Source: Quercus robur | Taxonomy: Eukaryota; Streptophyta; Magnoliopsida; Fagales; Fagaceae | NCBI RefSeq assembly: GCF_932294415.1 | Contig: NC_065535.1 | Coordinates: 66,919,862 to 66,983,861 of the forward strand | DNA: 64,000 bases | Reading direction: 5' to 3' | In this document: positions 1 to 12,675 of the stretch, piece after piece | How the letters are laid out: each line of letters begins with the position of its first letter | Position numbering within the stretch: position 1 is the first letter of the stretch | The notes under the pieces: generated by a model | What the model saw: only the letters and a program-made list of their open reading frames with translations | The model's database searches: none | What the model was told of the DNA's origin: nothing | Position numbers and translations under genes: made by a program

Positions 1-2026
1 AGTGTACTCAAAAGCATTATCAGATCGAAAAATTTTGATTGCGTTTGGAAAACTGAGTTTCAACCATTTTTGCAAAATTAGAATATACTTGCAATAATTC
101 AGAACAATGTTTCATATTAAAAATCCAGCTATAGCGAGAGTAATCATCAACAAAAACAACAAAATATCGAAACCCACCAATACTAGAGACAAAGAAAGGC
201 CCCCAAACATCAAAATGATTAAAGGTCAAAGATATCAGTGGATATTGATTCACTAGTATTGAAAGGCAAAGCTGGTTGTTTTCCTAACTGACATGAGACA
301 CAATTAAAATTTTCCATAGACATTGAACCTAACAAACCTCTAGAAGCCAATTGTTGTACCCAAGAGGAAGATGCGTGACCAAGACGAGCATGCCAAAGAG
401 CAAGGGAAGGAACAGAAGAAATTGCAGCAGCTGTAGCAATAGAAACAGGAGCAACAAGTGGAAGACGAAAGTTGTCCACGGGAAACATATGCCTAACTTT
501 GGGACTGGTCCCAAGCTCCTGTCCTGTCCTTGGATCCTGCACAATACACCCAAAATAATCAAAGATAATGCGATAACCCAACTCAGCTAATTGTCCCACA
601 GAGAATAGATTGTAAGAAAGGTCAAGAACATTAAAGACCCCAGGAACAGAGAGGTTGGAGGTCGAAACGGAACCTATATTATGACCAAACATTGTGGAAC
701 CATTTGCTGTGCGAATATTAAGAGGGTGTGGTGCGGGTTTAAGTTCAGAAAATAAGGACGAGTGAGGTGTCATGTGATTGCAACAAGCAGAATCCATAAG
801 TCAAGAGGTAGGAGACATACCAGATAAAACTGAGAGAGAAAAGGAATAAGATGCATTACCAACCATACAAATGACATTAGCGATGATGTTTATAAGGTCA
901 TCTCTGGAAATGGTGAAAGTGGATCCAGAAGACTGAGACTGTGTAAAGACGGGAGCAATTGGTTGACAATTCTCGGTGTTAGCAACAGTAGTAGCAAAAA
1001 TTGAAACAGTTGATTTGTTGCGATGATAGCAAGTCTCAAAACTATGGCCAAAACGTTTGCAAAAATTGCAAAAACATTTGATGAATCGTCGGCAATGATT
1101 ATTGCAAAAAGTAGAAGACCTGTTTTTATTCTTCATTTAGAAGCAAAATATGCAAAAATGAAATCTACGCAAAAAACTGGGTAAGGAGCACCTGGACTGC
1201 AAAAAGTCAACTCTAGATCAAAGTCAACGGTCAACACCCAGTCAAGTCAACGGTTAACAGAGGCTGATGTAAGCGCTAACTGGGTACTGATTGGACGATG
1301 ACGTCAGCAAGCAAGCAACTAGGGCTGACGCGGCAAATGACGTCAGTAGGCAGCAGGGCGGCACATGTAACGCGTGTGGCGCATAACTGATGCTGCAGTG
1401 AATTTCAGGCAACGCATGAGACGTCCGATGAGGCAGATTCTTTTCTGACTATGTAGATCGGAGAAAGATGATTCCGACAAAGGCGGTGGCGATAGGATCA
1501 GAGCAATACTGATGGCGCATGAGGCATGTGGAAGATTTTGAAGAAACTTTGACCGGCACGTGGTGGCGCGTGGATGGTCAAATAAGGTAGTTTCCGGTGG
1601 AGTTATGTAGAGGGATTGAAAAGCTACACAGTGATATGTCTTATGTCCTAATTGGAGGTCAGAGGTGATAGATCCGATTATGGCAGTGGTTTTGGCAGCA
1701 GAGGAGGAGCTTCTGGCAGCAAAGATTCAACCCTGAGGACCTCTGACGGTGGCAGGGCAATCAGGAGAAGGCACTGAAAGGGTTTACTAACCACAGAAGT
1801 TGAGGTAACGGAAAATACAGACAAAACAAGACTGCAGGACATAAGAAAATTAGAGCAGTGGCTCTGATACCATGTTAGAAATACTGAATAAGTGTATTAT
1901 ATTTTTCAAGTAATATAATATACATGAGTGCCTTTATATAGGAGGCAGAGTATGCAGTACAAGTAAGTGTACTATACAAGTAAACAAAGTGGGCCTAAAG
2001 CCCACATACCCTAATACACATTAACA
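1..2026 (-). mobile_element. Ty1/copia LTR retrotransposon, 5' part, broken, runs off the left edge
   Basis: The coding order on the minus strand is that of Ty1/copia. A gag tail with a CCHC zinc knuckle lies at 801-1136. A protease/GAG-pre-integrase segment at 219-797 shows a DSA motif and the LWHARLGH motif. The beginning of an integrase core lies at 20-253. The primer-binding site is the complement of TGGTATCAGAGCCA at 1859-1872, directly beside the LTR. About 720 bp of leader lies between PBS and gag. The element is a fossil with several breaks. The other LTR lies outside the window, so its age cannot be judged. Confidence 0.9.
1873..2026 (-). repeat. Short LTR of the copia element (about 154 bp)
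   Basis: The LTR is bounded by TGTTA and TAACA, a 5-bp inverted pair, and abuts the PBS. On the minus strand it contains a TATATAAAG box near 1935. A related copy at 42270-42440, in a TOM20 intron, shares the GAGTGCCTTTATATAGGAG core and the GGGCCTAAAGCC stretch. That supports the boundaries, although the outer edge was set only from the TAACA end. Confidence 0.75.
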
Positions 2027-2144
2027 ATAAAAATAAGTAGCAGTCACTCTATCAAATATCCCTCAGTACTCCTTATTCATGCTTGCTAATTATTATTTAT
2101 TTGGAAGATTGATGTATGAAATTATACACCATTCATCTTCCTTG

Positions 2145-2589
2145 TTAAACCTTCAACTTCCTCGAATTGGGTAGAATATCACAGTGCAATGATGGTGTAG
2201 TTGAAGATCTATCAGGGTCAGACTCATGTGATGCTGGAATTGGAGGCTTTATTGAAGATGGTTGCTTAATAGATGCAGCCAAAGTTTCACTGTCTGGGAC
2301 GTAAGGCAATCAAGGGAGTCGATTTCGTATCGTACCAGCCGGTACGGCCGGAATATACCATACCGGCCAGCAATCCGGTACGTTCGACCCCCCTGTTTCG
2401 TACCGGAAAAAATACCAGCCGTACCGGCCAATTTCGGGCAATACCGGCCGGTACGGAAAAAAGTTTTTTTTTTTTTTTTTTAAGTTTTGTAATTTTTGAA
2501 TTTTTGTTAGGGCAGAATGGTAACTTATTTGCATTAATTTATTAGTATTATTTGTTTTCTTAGTATGCAATGGTAACTTTTAAGCTTTC

Positions 2590-2621
<32 letters not shown>

Positions 2622-3349
2622 TCTTTAAATTGATAGTAAAGTCTAAAACCATGAATAATTAGTTCTAAATTGAGGAAATGTTTTATGGTAAACTTTTATA
2701 TTTATTATAATATATATACACACACACACACACATACATACATACATACATACATATATATTTATAAATATAAAAATTAGCGGTAAACCCGAAACGGTAC
2801 ACCGGTATTGACCGGTATCCGAAATATATCGTACCGCTGGCCAAACCGGTACAGCCTCCGGTACGGTATTAACTCCCTTGAAGGCAATGGCTCTGATAAA
2901 TGTAGAATATCAGAATGCGAAGATAGTGTAGCTGAAGATCTATCAGGGTCAAGCTCATGTGATGCTGGAATTGGAGGCTTTATTGAAGATTGTTGCTCAG
3001 TAGATGCAACCAAGGTTTCACTGTCTAGGATCCCAGGCAATGGCTCTGAAACCGGTAGGATATCAGAATGTGATAATTGTGGAATACCTAAAGATATATT
3101 AGAGTTAGGCTCAAGTGATGCAGGAATTGGGCACTTTATAGAAGATGGTTGTTCAATAGATGCCTCAGAATGTGATAATTGTAGAGTGCCTAAAGATATG
3201 TTAGAGTTAGGCTCAAGTGATGCTGGAATTGGGCACTTTATAGAAGATGGTTGTTCAATAGAAGCATGACTTAAACTCAGGAGAGTGGATAAAAAGAGAA
3301 GGGAAGCAAACGCATAAGAAAAAAATGGGAGGTGGGAAATGGAAGCCAT
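2145..3349 (-). pseudogene. Secreted tandem-repeat protein gene, split by a hAT element
   Basis: The reading frame starts at 3349 with a clear signal peptide (residues 1-29, MASISHLPFF...SLSHA). A repetitive region follows. Units begin at residues 30, 64 and 116 with variants of SIEQPSSIKCPIPAS and contain acidic-proline segments such as SDILPVSEPLPG. At 2311-2880 a hAT element interrupts the gene. Beyond it the same frame resumes with a fourth unit (SIKQPSSIKPPIPAS) and ends at a TAA at 2145-2147. Leaving out the element and one copy of its 8-bp duplication gives one open frame, so the gene was intact before insertion. As it stands, translation runs into the element and the last repeat is lost. 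I do not recognise the family. A wall or apoplastic protein, or a repeat-type peptide precursor, is possible but unproven. Confidence 0.7.
2311..2880. mobile_element. Non-autonomous hAT element (570 bp) in a coding sequence
   Basis: The ends are CAAGGGAGT and ACTCCCTTG, perfect 9-bp terminal inverted repeats. They are flanked by the 8-bp direct repeat AAGGCAAT at 2303-2310 and 2881-2888. Eight-bp duplications and CA(A/G)GG termini are typical of the hAT superfamily. Many copies of the GTACCGG/CCGGTAC motif lie beneath each end, resembling the subterminal transposase-binding repeats of hAT elements. No transposase is present. The middle is AT-rich, with TA and CA/CATA microsatellites at about 2600-2625 and 2713-2760. 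Confidence 0.9.
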
Positions 3350-3397
3350 AGCTGTTTTAGTTGTTTATATGTGCAGTGCATTAAAGAGGGTGGTGAG

Positions 3398-3405
3398 AAT
3401 TTATA
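3398..3405 (-). promoter_or_regulatory. TATA box of the secreted-repeat gene
   Basis: TATAAATT on the minus strand lies about 50 bp upstream of the start codon at 3349. This fits a short 5' leader and supports that start. Confidence 0.55.
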
Positions 3406-4884
3406 GGAAGAAGCCCCTCATGACTCTTGGCATGTGAAACTTTAAAGAATGTATAGAAAGTTTTGACAATAGGACAAATAGGACACATGTATCTGCTTAG
3501 TTTTTAGTCTCCTGAAAAGGCATGTTCATAAACCATTACTGTTATTCACAAATATAGAATTAATTATTAGCAAAATTGCAATTTATCCCACATCTTATTG
3601 TAATCTTATTATAATTTAGTTTACAAAATTCCAATGGTTACATTTGAATTCCTAAAGTTTGGATTAAAATAAAATTGTTACGATTCTATCCAAAGACCCC
3701 TTAACAATTTGATTTCAACTTGAACATTTGAAAATCAAAATGATGTAGAAAAAAGAAAGTTTGTGGAACTAAATTGTGACACGGCCAAACCATAAAGGAG
3801 TAAGTTGTAATTGAAGTTTGTCCACTAAATGCAAAATCAATTAATTTAGATGGAACCCTAACAATTTAATCAAAACTTTAGGGAATCAAATGTATTAGTT
3901 TAAAGATTTTAGATAAAATTATGATAGGACCAAACAAAGGGGTAAATTATAGTTTTCTCTTTTGGAACAAAAACCGTGAATGTGGAATGTGTGAGACAAA
4001 ATTAGGACAGAATTGTGGAACATGGAAAGATTGTGAAATAATAATAATAATAATAAAAGTTTCGAGCTAAGCTAACGTTTCTTAGTGTTTTCAGTAAAAA
4101 TGTCCACGGTTCAAATTCTTACTCCCACTATTGAATCATTAAAAAATAAGAAGTTTCTGATATAGATTCACATTGTATCGTGCAGAATATATTTTTCCAA
4201 GTAATTTAGTTCTATGCATAATCCCAAGACATCAAAGTAAAGCTAAATAAGAACCTTCCCATGATCATATTCAATACACCCCCAAATTCTTTATTGTCTT
4301 TTATGGAATAAAGGTCTGATAAAGATTAATAATTTTGTAGTTCAAGCCTTTTTTCTTTTTCTTTTTTGAAAATTTTGTAGTTCATGCTGATCGTACTGTT
4401 CTTACCATTTACTATGCTTGTTTGTTGAATTTCATTTTCAAAATAAGATCAAATAAATATTTAAATAGCGATCAAAATCAGAAAAACGTTTGAGTCTTAA
4501 CACATTATTTGATGTAGAATAATTATATACTTATGATCTTTTATGTACATGGCAAACGACAGTCTTCTTAAAGTATCTTTTAAAAATTAGAGATTCACCT
4601 CTAATCATACTTTTTTTTATTCATTACATACAGTAAAATTTAAACCTATGTTGTCCACTCAATGATAATTGCTTTTATCAATAGGCTAAGAAATCAATTG
4701 ACCTTTTTTTTTAGGTAGGATTTGAACCCTATATCTCATATCATACAAAATACTGAATTTTTTTTAAATTGTTTGCTCAGGTGCTTTCGCTTTCACACGG
4801 GACATCTATGAAACTGGCTAACGAGGCATGCACAAAGCAGCATAACCCAAAGCACACACCCCCCAACCCCCCCCCCCCCCCCCC

Positions 4885-4916
<32 letters not shown>

Positions 4917-5936
4917 CGAAAGATTGATTTATGGATGTCACCTGAATACTCACCCCGGGATTTTTGCAGCACAAGCGTTAATTGTCTTCACAATTCAAGC
5001 AACTTTTAAAGTAAATAGAACACACACACACACAAGGCCTCAATTCTTAACTGACAGCTTTATACAGGCATATAAAGGAACTGCATTGTCTTTACATTGT
5101 TTATGACTATATCAATACTTACATACCCATATCACTTGAATGTTAATCTTGACCTTCAACATTTTGGCACCATCAGAAAGCAGATACAGATTCCAAGTAA
5201 CTGTATAAGGGAGGGAGAAAAAAGAAAAATGTATAACTACCTGGATTTACAACAATGGTTATAATACATGGCAATGCGTTCTCAAAACTAACTTCTTTTA
5301 TAATTACACAAGGTTGACCAACAAAACAAGACATTGTAACTTCCATTTGTAAATGTTCTGTAATTTGATAAGCCAACATTTTGCTGCAGTGTCGAAATCT
5401 TAGCAAAACCTCTCAATGATACCTGCCCCCCTTCCCCCTGGCCTGGGGTAGCCTTTTGAGTTTTGACACGAGAAGATAAGTCAGTGAGAATATAATAAGG
5501 ACACCTGAATAAATATCAGACAAGGGCTTAAAAACAATGAAGCAGTATATAGGGTCTGAATGCATGAGGTTAGGGTGTGTAAGATACTAAGATGCCATTT
5601 GATAAAGTCCAACTACAATTTCCCAGTGGCTGAAGTTGATGAGATGCCATCTATGTTAACATTTTGTTCTACTAGAAAATAAACAGCGTCTCATCTCACT
5701 ATGATTTATCACCTTCAAGCCCTAGGGGCATTACACCCCACAACCGAGTCAAAAGTAATTTGCCATGTGCACAACAATGCAATAAGTAAAATTACTGTAT
5801 GACTTATATGGTGCGTGTTTTTACCACAATAGACTACTTTCTGTTAGTGTAAGGTTTCAGAAGAAAAAAGGCAAATTAAGTTTGAAAGCTAACCATTGCA
5901 CTGTTTTGGTTTTTAAACTCTATCCTCTGAGCAAAG
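3406..5936. other. Non-coding AT-rich spacer and 3' flank of PGM48
   Basis: No gene is seen. A C-run followed by an A-run lies at 4868-4914. Around 4690-4730 a short stretch resembles a degraded tRNA-type box B (GGATTTGAACCC). From about 5130 to 5936 the sequence is less AT-rich and is probably the 3' untranslated region and flank of the minus-strand metallopeptidase gene. Confidence 0.5.
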
Positions 5937-8900
5937 CTAAACCTTTTGTAAAGAATTGATCGGCAGGGCACGTTTCAGAAGGGATCTATAATCTTGACTC
6001 CTAGACCATTCATCAATCTCACGAGCACGTAGAACAGGCAGAGGATGTGAAAGTTGCCTTGTTTGAGCATTTCTGGAAAGCATAAGTAGATTAGGCATCG
6101 GTAACAAAGATAAATGACAACTACTTATCAAAAAAAAAAGAAAAGATAAATGACAAACCAATTTATGTTGTCTGCATGAATGGCTGCTCACCTTATATAC
6201 CACCCAACTGGGCTCGAGGAAGCTCTGTCGTAAGAACGAGCTTGCTCCAAGAATGCATCCACATTCAATTGATCAGCCATAGATGGGCATCCCCCAGCTA
6301 ATTTCATAAGCACAGAGATGACCACCTCTTGTGGGAGTGTCAAATGAAAATCAGATAATCAATCAAACTGGTATACAACATATAATAGTAAAATGCATAG
6401 TTTAAGTTTTTAATATCCATATACCTTAGGGTCTTGCGCAACAAGAAGGGCTGCACGATCACAAGTCAACTCTGCTGCTCGGAGCCAGCGGAACAACTGT
6501 TCCTCTAAGCTCTGAGCTATTAGCGCACCAAGACCTGAAAAAGTCATGGACATTAAAAACACTATGATGCAATTTGATAATTTAACCCAGAAATCAAGTA
6601 TCAATAAAGCAATAACAAGCTCAATCATCTTACTAAGTGACATGCAGAATTTTTAATCATGAATATCGTTAAAGAGTCCCTGAGCTCTACACTTCTCAGA
6701 TAATGGGAGATATCGGGAAACAGAACCAGATTCTAACAATTATTCCCTAATACGAATGGTTGGCTACATTCGGGCACATGCAGACATTCAGAGCACTTAC
6801 ATACACAAACACACAATGTAACAGCTGCATTCTCCTCACGGTCATACAAACAAATTTTATATATCCACTTGTGATCTGCCAAATAAAATGCACCTCAGAA
6901 CCTGAAAGATCTTATAGTGCAGTCTGAAATCCAATCATTTTGTGGTTCAGGATCCAGACCTTTTTTTCTGAATTAACTATCTCAATATGTCCATCACAAT
7001 CCCATAATAATGAAATGTATGGTAATAGTATGCATTTACCCTTTATTTTTGGGATAAGTAAAGACTAAGGGTAAATAATATGCATTCACCTGAACAAGCA
7101 TAAAGCACCAAATGACCTACCAGGTACAGAATAAGCCCCAAGGGTAAGAATATTTGCATATGTAAGCCATACACCATGGTCGCATTTCAGGTGACCCAAC
7201 TCGTGAGCCAGAACAGCCTAAATAGCAGTAGACTGGCAGGAAGTTAATAACATTTCATAATATAAGATAGAACTTTCACTAGAATTTTGTATGTAGGCAA
7301 TTAAATGAATGGACAGAAGCAGCCTAAAAGCACATTAACTATGACATAGATGTTAAGCAATAGAAAAGAATGCTAAAAGGGAAGGATTGCAACAGGTGAA
7401 AAAAGAATCACAAACATGTTTGTAACAAATAGATGAAAAAATAGACCTGCAATTCCTTCTGTGTCAGAAGCTCCACAAGGCTGGTATGAACAACAACAAA
7501 TGGCCTTTTACCACTTACAGCTAAAGTATATGCATTTGGTACAGGACTTTGTCGGACATACAGATCAGGAGCCTCAATGTTCAATACCTCCGCAGCCTCC
7601 ATCATTAATCTATGAAGATCAGAAAGCTGATAGATGAAGAACATAAATTTAAAGCCATTAGATAAGTTGATAACAAGAAAACATGATTTTCACATTCACA
7701 CATGAAAACTTAATTGAATATACCTAAAACAATTATCATCTCTACCGACATAAGAAATTTGAACAATATGGCAAACTTATAGAAGCAATGTGAGTCACAC
7801 ACACACACACACATATATATTTTATAAGTAGAGTTAAAATATTTTTAAAGCTGTGCCTCACCCATTTTGAAAATGGCATGACATTGGTAATAATATGGGA
7901 TGAGTTGGAAATGCCACCTTACTCCTGTTCGACAACAAGCATGACTAATGAAAACTAAGTTCTTTCAATTAATATCCCATACATATACTTATCAGGCAAC
8001 AACAAAAAATATTACCAAAAAATTATCAGGCAACAACATGAACACAATTTGATGTCAGAAGGACAAACTATTGTGAGACCCTTGCACTTTCAAGGAGTTA
8101 AAGAAAAGAAATATGAATAACCATATTCTAATGAGTAAAAGAAAACACAAACATCACAAACAAGAGTATTCCATAGACTTCTAGAAAAACTAAGTTGAAC
8201 AGACCACGAAGTATACACATTACAATGAAGATTCTAGATGTAACAAAGATTGAATTACATGTTCATCTCTGCTTTGGAATTCTCCAATAAATGTACAAAA
8301 CAAGAATCCACTAGCAACACTTAAGACATTCACAAAGAGACCCAGTTAAAGAAAATGAACACATGGCTCCAAATCAAACAAGATATTCGTCTTCCTCTAC
8401 AATATTCTTCGCCAAAAAAGCATCGCATATTACCTGATCTTTAGAAACAAGAACCGATGTCCCTATATTCTCCAGAAGCATGACCTGCTCGGCAACAGTT
8501 CCTGCAACGACACGTTTCGATCATCACTAAAGTAACATCACAAGAATTTACACTCAAATCTTATCCAACCAGAACACAGCATTTCCAAAAATTTTAAGAA
8601 TTAAAATAACTCATCGTCGTTTTCATATTGAAAACAAAGACAAAAACCTCTCCATTCATTTCCTATATTCTCTAATGCACAATCTTCTCTCACAGAACAC
8701 ATATAACATTTCAATTACCTAGTAGAGCCTTTCCGAGTTGATTCAACCCTGGAATCGCTCTCAATATCAGCGTGTTCTGCACAAATTCAAAATTAAACCA
8801 AAACAATAATAGTAATCAGACCACAGAGAAACTCTAAATACTCCACTATTGCCAATATAAGCTTAATTCCACTGTTTGTTTGCTGAGAAAACATGCAGAA

Positions 8901-9224
8901 ATACTTAGTCAAAGAAATTTCTAGAGAAACAAATAACAAAATTGAATCAGTCAGTCAGTCAGTCAGTAAGACTCAAACCTGCTTATCAAGAGGATGACGA
9001 AAGTCATCGGCATCGAGGTTGCGAAAGACAAGCGACGGCGACGGCGACGGCGACGCGGCTCTACAAACAGAAACCCTAATCCTGGTGCGATTCTTCTTTG
9101 GCGTTAAGAATCGAAGCGAAGACGAAGACGAAGAAAACCTCAGGTTATCGGAGGCAACGAAGCTGAAACAGAGAGATTTGGGGGTTTGAGAGAAACAGAG
9201 AGAGGAGAGAGGCACGGAAGCCAT
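5937..9224 (-). CDS. PGM48: Plastid M48 zinc metallopeptidase, PGM48-like
   Basis: There are eight exons: 9224-8979, 8776-8719, 8501-8434, 7626-7447, 7217-7121, 6534-6425, 6325-6192 and 6072-5937. All introns are GT-AG and phases agree, giving 342 residues, about the length of Arabidopsis PGM48 (At3g27110). Residues 1 to about 55 are Ser/Arg-rich with few acidic residues, as in a chloroplast transit peptide. The M48 zinc site HELGH is at residues 189-193, and the third ligand lies in AAELTCD (Glu238). Conserved blocks SPVPNAYTL and LKCDHG are present. The Arabidopsis protein is a plastoglobule-located metallopeptidase that promotes leaf senescence; the same role here is inferred from similarity. 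The start is the first ATG before the transit peptide. All catalytic residues are intact. Confidence 0.93.
8947..8967. repeat. TCAG microsatellite at the first intron of PGM48
   Basis: Five consecutive TCAG units lie just inside intron 1, about 12 bp from the exon 1 donor. The tract probably varies in length between individuals. Confidence 0.8.
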
Positions 9225-9967
9225 TGATAATTGATTGAAGCTGAAGCTGAAGTTGAAGCAGAGAGCTGGAAAAAGAGAAAGAAGTAGTCGTAGTAGTAGT
9301 AGTAGAAGTTCAGACTTAGAAAAGCGTTTTGAAATTTTTCATTTTTTCGTGATGAAAAGTGAAAACACAGTAAGAGACACACACAGCCAAGCACGAATGA
9401 GGAGCGTGATCTATGTTAGGAGTGAGGCGTATGTACGTTTGTGTCCACAGCCTACTCCTGGCAACGGCTTCGCGCCGTTTCGTTTTCTGTTGACTATTGT
9501 GTCCTCCTCGTCTGATTTTTTTCTTTTTTCTTTTTTCAGAACTCAAATTTTATATTATTTTATTTTTAATGAATTGATTGTATCAATTATTTAATTCCTT
9601 GATTCTCAAAAAAAAAATTATTTAATTCCTTGATTTTTCTTATCCTCATTTTTTGTCATTTTTTTTAAACCAATCATGTTATACTTCAAATTATTTGATG
9701 TCGTATTAGTAAAAATTAAAATTAACTACAAATTAAATCACTCAATTCAAAGAATCAGAGATTTAGAATTAATAATGCAGTTTTATAGAAAATACTTCAA
9801 CTCAATAGAGAAAATATGTTTAAATGTAATATTAGATTATTTTTATATATTTTTATGGTTTGAATTAACACAGCCAATAATTTAAGAACAAAATCTTTAA
9901 ATTCATTGTTGATGATTCCAGATATATGTTTTTGGGTTGTCCAAATAATAATGCATACATATGAATT
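9225..9967. other. PGM48 5' leader and upstream spacer
   Basis: The leader holds a (GTA)n/(TAC)n tract at about 9285-9308. The rest is AT-rich with no gene. This is one half of the original head-to-head spacer between PGM48 and ENY2, now separated by two LTR elements. Confidence 0.6.
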
Positions 9968-10611
9968 TGTAGGGTCACGTCCCGCAACGAACCGCGGTAA
10001 GGTTGGGTCCGCGCATGAATGGGTCCATACAATATCATTTGTAGAGAGTGGGTTCGAAAGGCTAAGCATCGATTACCCAGCGATGGGCTTTTTCTTTTTG
10101 TGGCGTTCACTTGTGATTTAAACGCTTTCACCCTTGGAGCCTTTTCTCTGGAGGTAGGCTGGGAGCCTCTTTTCTCCCCTCGCCAGTCCCCCCCTTAGAT
10201 TACTTACTTTTTTCTTTTATATTAGTCTGCATTCACTTTCCTTCGTCCACGTGTAGAGTCGACATTTCCAAGACTGATACTTGTCCTGTCAATCCAAACC
10301 CCAAAGTTGTTGGGAGTGGTTAATAAAGTTAAAGAATAAGGCTCTGCTAGGCGCAGAGATGTGCATGGGGAAGATGGTAAGGGCAGCCTTTCCTAGATAT
10401 TTTAGATTTCCCTCCAAGCATGTACCTTTACCGTTTTGCCCCTCTTCTTGGTGGATCTTTGGGCCAGCCGAGGACTGCACTGTCCTCGGCTGCTTCTCGG
10501 GGCCAATTGGGCCTTATTACTCTTGAGCTCGGGCCATGACCTTTTTTCGGCTTAGGCCTTTGAACTCTCCATCAGCAAGTGGGCCTGGCCCATCAATTAT
10601 TGGACCCCACA
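9968..10611 (-). repeat. Left LTR of element 1 (3' LTR)
   Basis: This LTR is about 99% identical to 14612-15255. It contains a perfect hairpin at 10466-10491, with arms AGCCGAGGAC and GTCCTCGGCT and a 6-nt loop. Confidence 0.93.
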
Positions 10612-10948
10612 ATAGCCCCTCAAAACCTTGCTGTCCGACATCATGGTTGGAGAGGGGGGTTTTGGTAGTACCGAGCCTTCATTATGGCTCATTTAATTCA
10701 TCCCTTGACTGGTGCTGGCGACTCTTCACCTGCCCAGGGAATGTACCGGCCTACAAGACGTTTCCCTTGATTTGCGCACGATGCGTTTATGCCGTTTGGT
10801 TATCTGAAGCGCGCCTTTAATGTCTTCCCTTTACGAGGCCTCCCAAATTCAACGGTTTTTGATGGCATGGGGGAATGAAACGGACGCATTCATGTTTGCA
10901 GATTTTCTTGGAGATCTGAACGTATTATGTATTCTTTTTCTCGTCCCC

Positions 10949-11822
10949 TATATAAAGAGAGAAGACCAAAGCTTACTTTCTCATACCTGAGTCCCTCAGA
11001 TTCCTCCCAGAGTCCACTTCTGCTCTCTGGCTATACTTTATTCGATAGAAAGTTCACCACAGTAGTCAACCATGAACAAATCACTTCATTCCCAAAAACA
11101 CCATGTTCTAATAAGGCTCGAGATGGCTCGATCAGGGCAAGGATGGCGGAGACTCAAGATTCGTCTCCTCTTCCTTTTAGCCAAAATCCGAAGCAGGGAC
11201 TCGTCACATCTCACTTTCGGTGTGACCGAGTCAAAGACATCCATTATCACCACCCTCCGCTCTGTCATGAGCATATCTAACATGGCACCAGTGTGTTGGG
11301 AGTCAGGACTGGGGCAGGGACTAAGTGCCCCTACTTCTTCCTCTCTTCGTTCACTAGCGCCTCCTTCTGCCTCTCTTTCTTCTTCTTTCCACCACCAGAC
11401 CCATCCTGGTGCTTTTCCTTCTCCCTCTTTTGCTCCTTTTTCTTTCTTTTCATCTCCTCCCTCTTCTTCTCCTCCTTCTATTACTCATGTCCTCCATCTT
11501 CCTCATTCATCTCCTCCATCTTCTGCTCATGTCCTCCATCTTCTTCTTCCTTTGCGCCCCTTGATGACAAGAGCTTGCTGAAGTGCTTCCATGTGTTCCA
11601 ATTCTTCTTCCTTCTCCTTCGTCTTTTTCTAAAGAAGGTTCTTCTCCTGATATGAGCAGTACTGCGGCAGAGCTTGGAGAGACTTAGAAGGCGAGTTTAA
11701 AAGTCACCTGACTGTTTACGTATCTGTATTGCGGATGCTATTGTTGCTTTGGCAGTTCATCTTTTGTATAGGCTTGTTTAAGCCTTTCTTTGTATGTTGT
11801 AATAATTTTTCACATTAATAAA
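10949..11822 (+). other. Gene-like antisense module A inside element 1
   Basis: The module runs on the plus strand, opposite to the element, and lies close to the 3' LTR. It has TATATAAA at 10949-10956, a first ATG at 11072 opening a 169-codon frame to 11581, and AATAAA at 11817-11822. Around residues 8-42 the frame resembles the small frames of the other two module copies (KH...RL..AR.G, then LLF..AKI). The later part is Ser/Pro-rich low complexity. Grande-type Tat elements are known to carry an antisense ORF near the 3' LTR, so this may be a relative. The function is unknown. Confidence 0.5.
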
Positions 11823-12179
11823 AGTTGCTGTTTCCTTATTTCGCATGTTATGTTTTATGTTTTTACAAGTTTACAAACGCTGCTCGGCACCGTAATATAG
11901 CATTTGAATCAACGATAACTAAGGCTAAAATGTTTGCTAATAAAAAGGTGTCACCATAACTTTAATAAAATTATTAAACATAGCAAAGCCGACCAGTGAG
12001 GAACGAAACTCACCTTAAAATTAGCCAAGATTAGGGCTAAGTGCTCGATATGGTGTAGGAAGTAACTATCCGAGGACATGTCACTCACCAAATGGACAGT
12101 TTCCTTAAGTTAATGAAAGTTGGGTCGTTTCGCCATCTCCTTATCGCACTGGCTTTAACCTTTTACAGTATTCGAGCCG

Positions 12180-12335
12180 AGAACCTTCCCCATTCGAGTA
12201 GTCGGTTTCCCAAAAGGCTTGAGTCCGAGGACTTCGTAAGGCCTGGGTTCAATCCAAAACTTAAATTTTTTTTCTCAGTACTTGGTTTCCCCATAGGCTT
12301 GAGTCCGAGGACCACGCAAGCCCTAGGTTCTGTCC
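12180..12335. repeat. Two degenerate copies of the 80-bp repeat inside element 1
   Basis: Two diverged units carry the GTTTCCC...AGTCCGAGGAC core seen in the main array at 13487-14361. They sit between module A and an LTR-like relic, mirroring the position of the main array relative to module B. Confidence 0.65.
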
Positions 12336-12374
12336 ACAACTTTTTGAATTCAGTTTCTCCCTTTCCTTAGGTAT

Positions 12375-12490
12375 TCCACGAGGTGCCGAGCAGGAAGTTA
12401 TCCTCTGCAACGGTTATTCCTCGGTGTGGGCCATTGCCCCTGGGCCCCCATGCAGAACAGGCCTGGGCCGCGAATTCACTTGGCCCACAA
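12375..12490 (-). repeat. Relic of an LTR end inside element 1
   Basis: This stretch resembles the last part of the element 2 LTR (about 16810-16955): GGTGCCGAGCA, then CTCGG, GGGCC and GGCCTGGG..C..AATTC in the same order. It suggests that element 1 is a mosaic of two related units. Confidence 0.5.
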
Positions 12491-12675
12491 CTTAAAGGGT
12501 ATTTATGTAGTTTTTGGTTATGTAGTACTTTTTGGCGTCCCAATGTTCGAGGTGCACCTTCCAGAGACTCCTTTAATCCCCTGGTTGCAGGTGGTGTTGG
12601 AGATTGAGCCTAAGCCATCTTGTCTGTAGCGTTCCTTGGGATGCTGCGTGAATCAAATGCCACCAGCTTATCTCT

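Noticed and set aside
2249-2570. Overlapping frames on both strands rich in YR and GR
   Set aside because: They are readings of the palindromic GTACCGG-rich hAT end.
4868-4914. C-run followed by A-run as a retroposon tail
   Set aside because: No element body or target duplication was found beside it. A simple homopolymer is enough.
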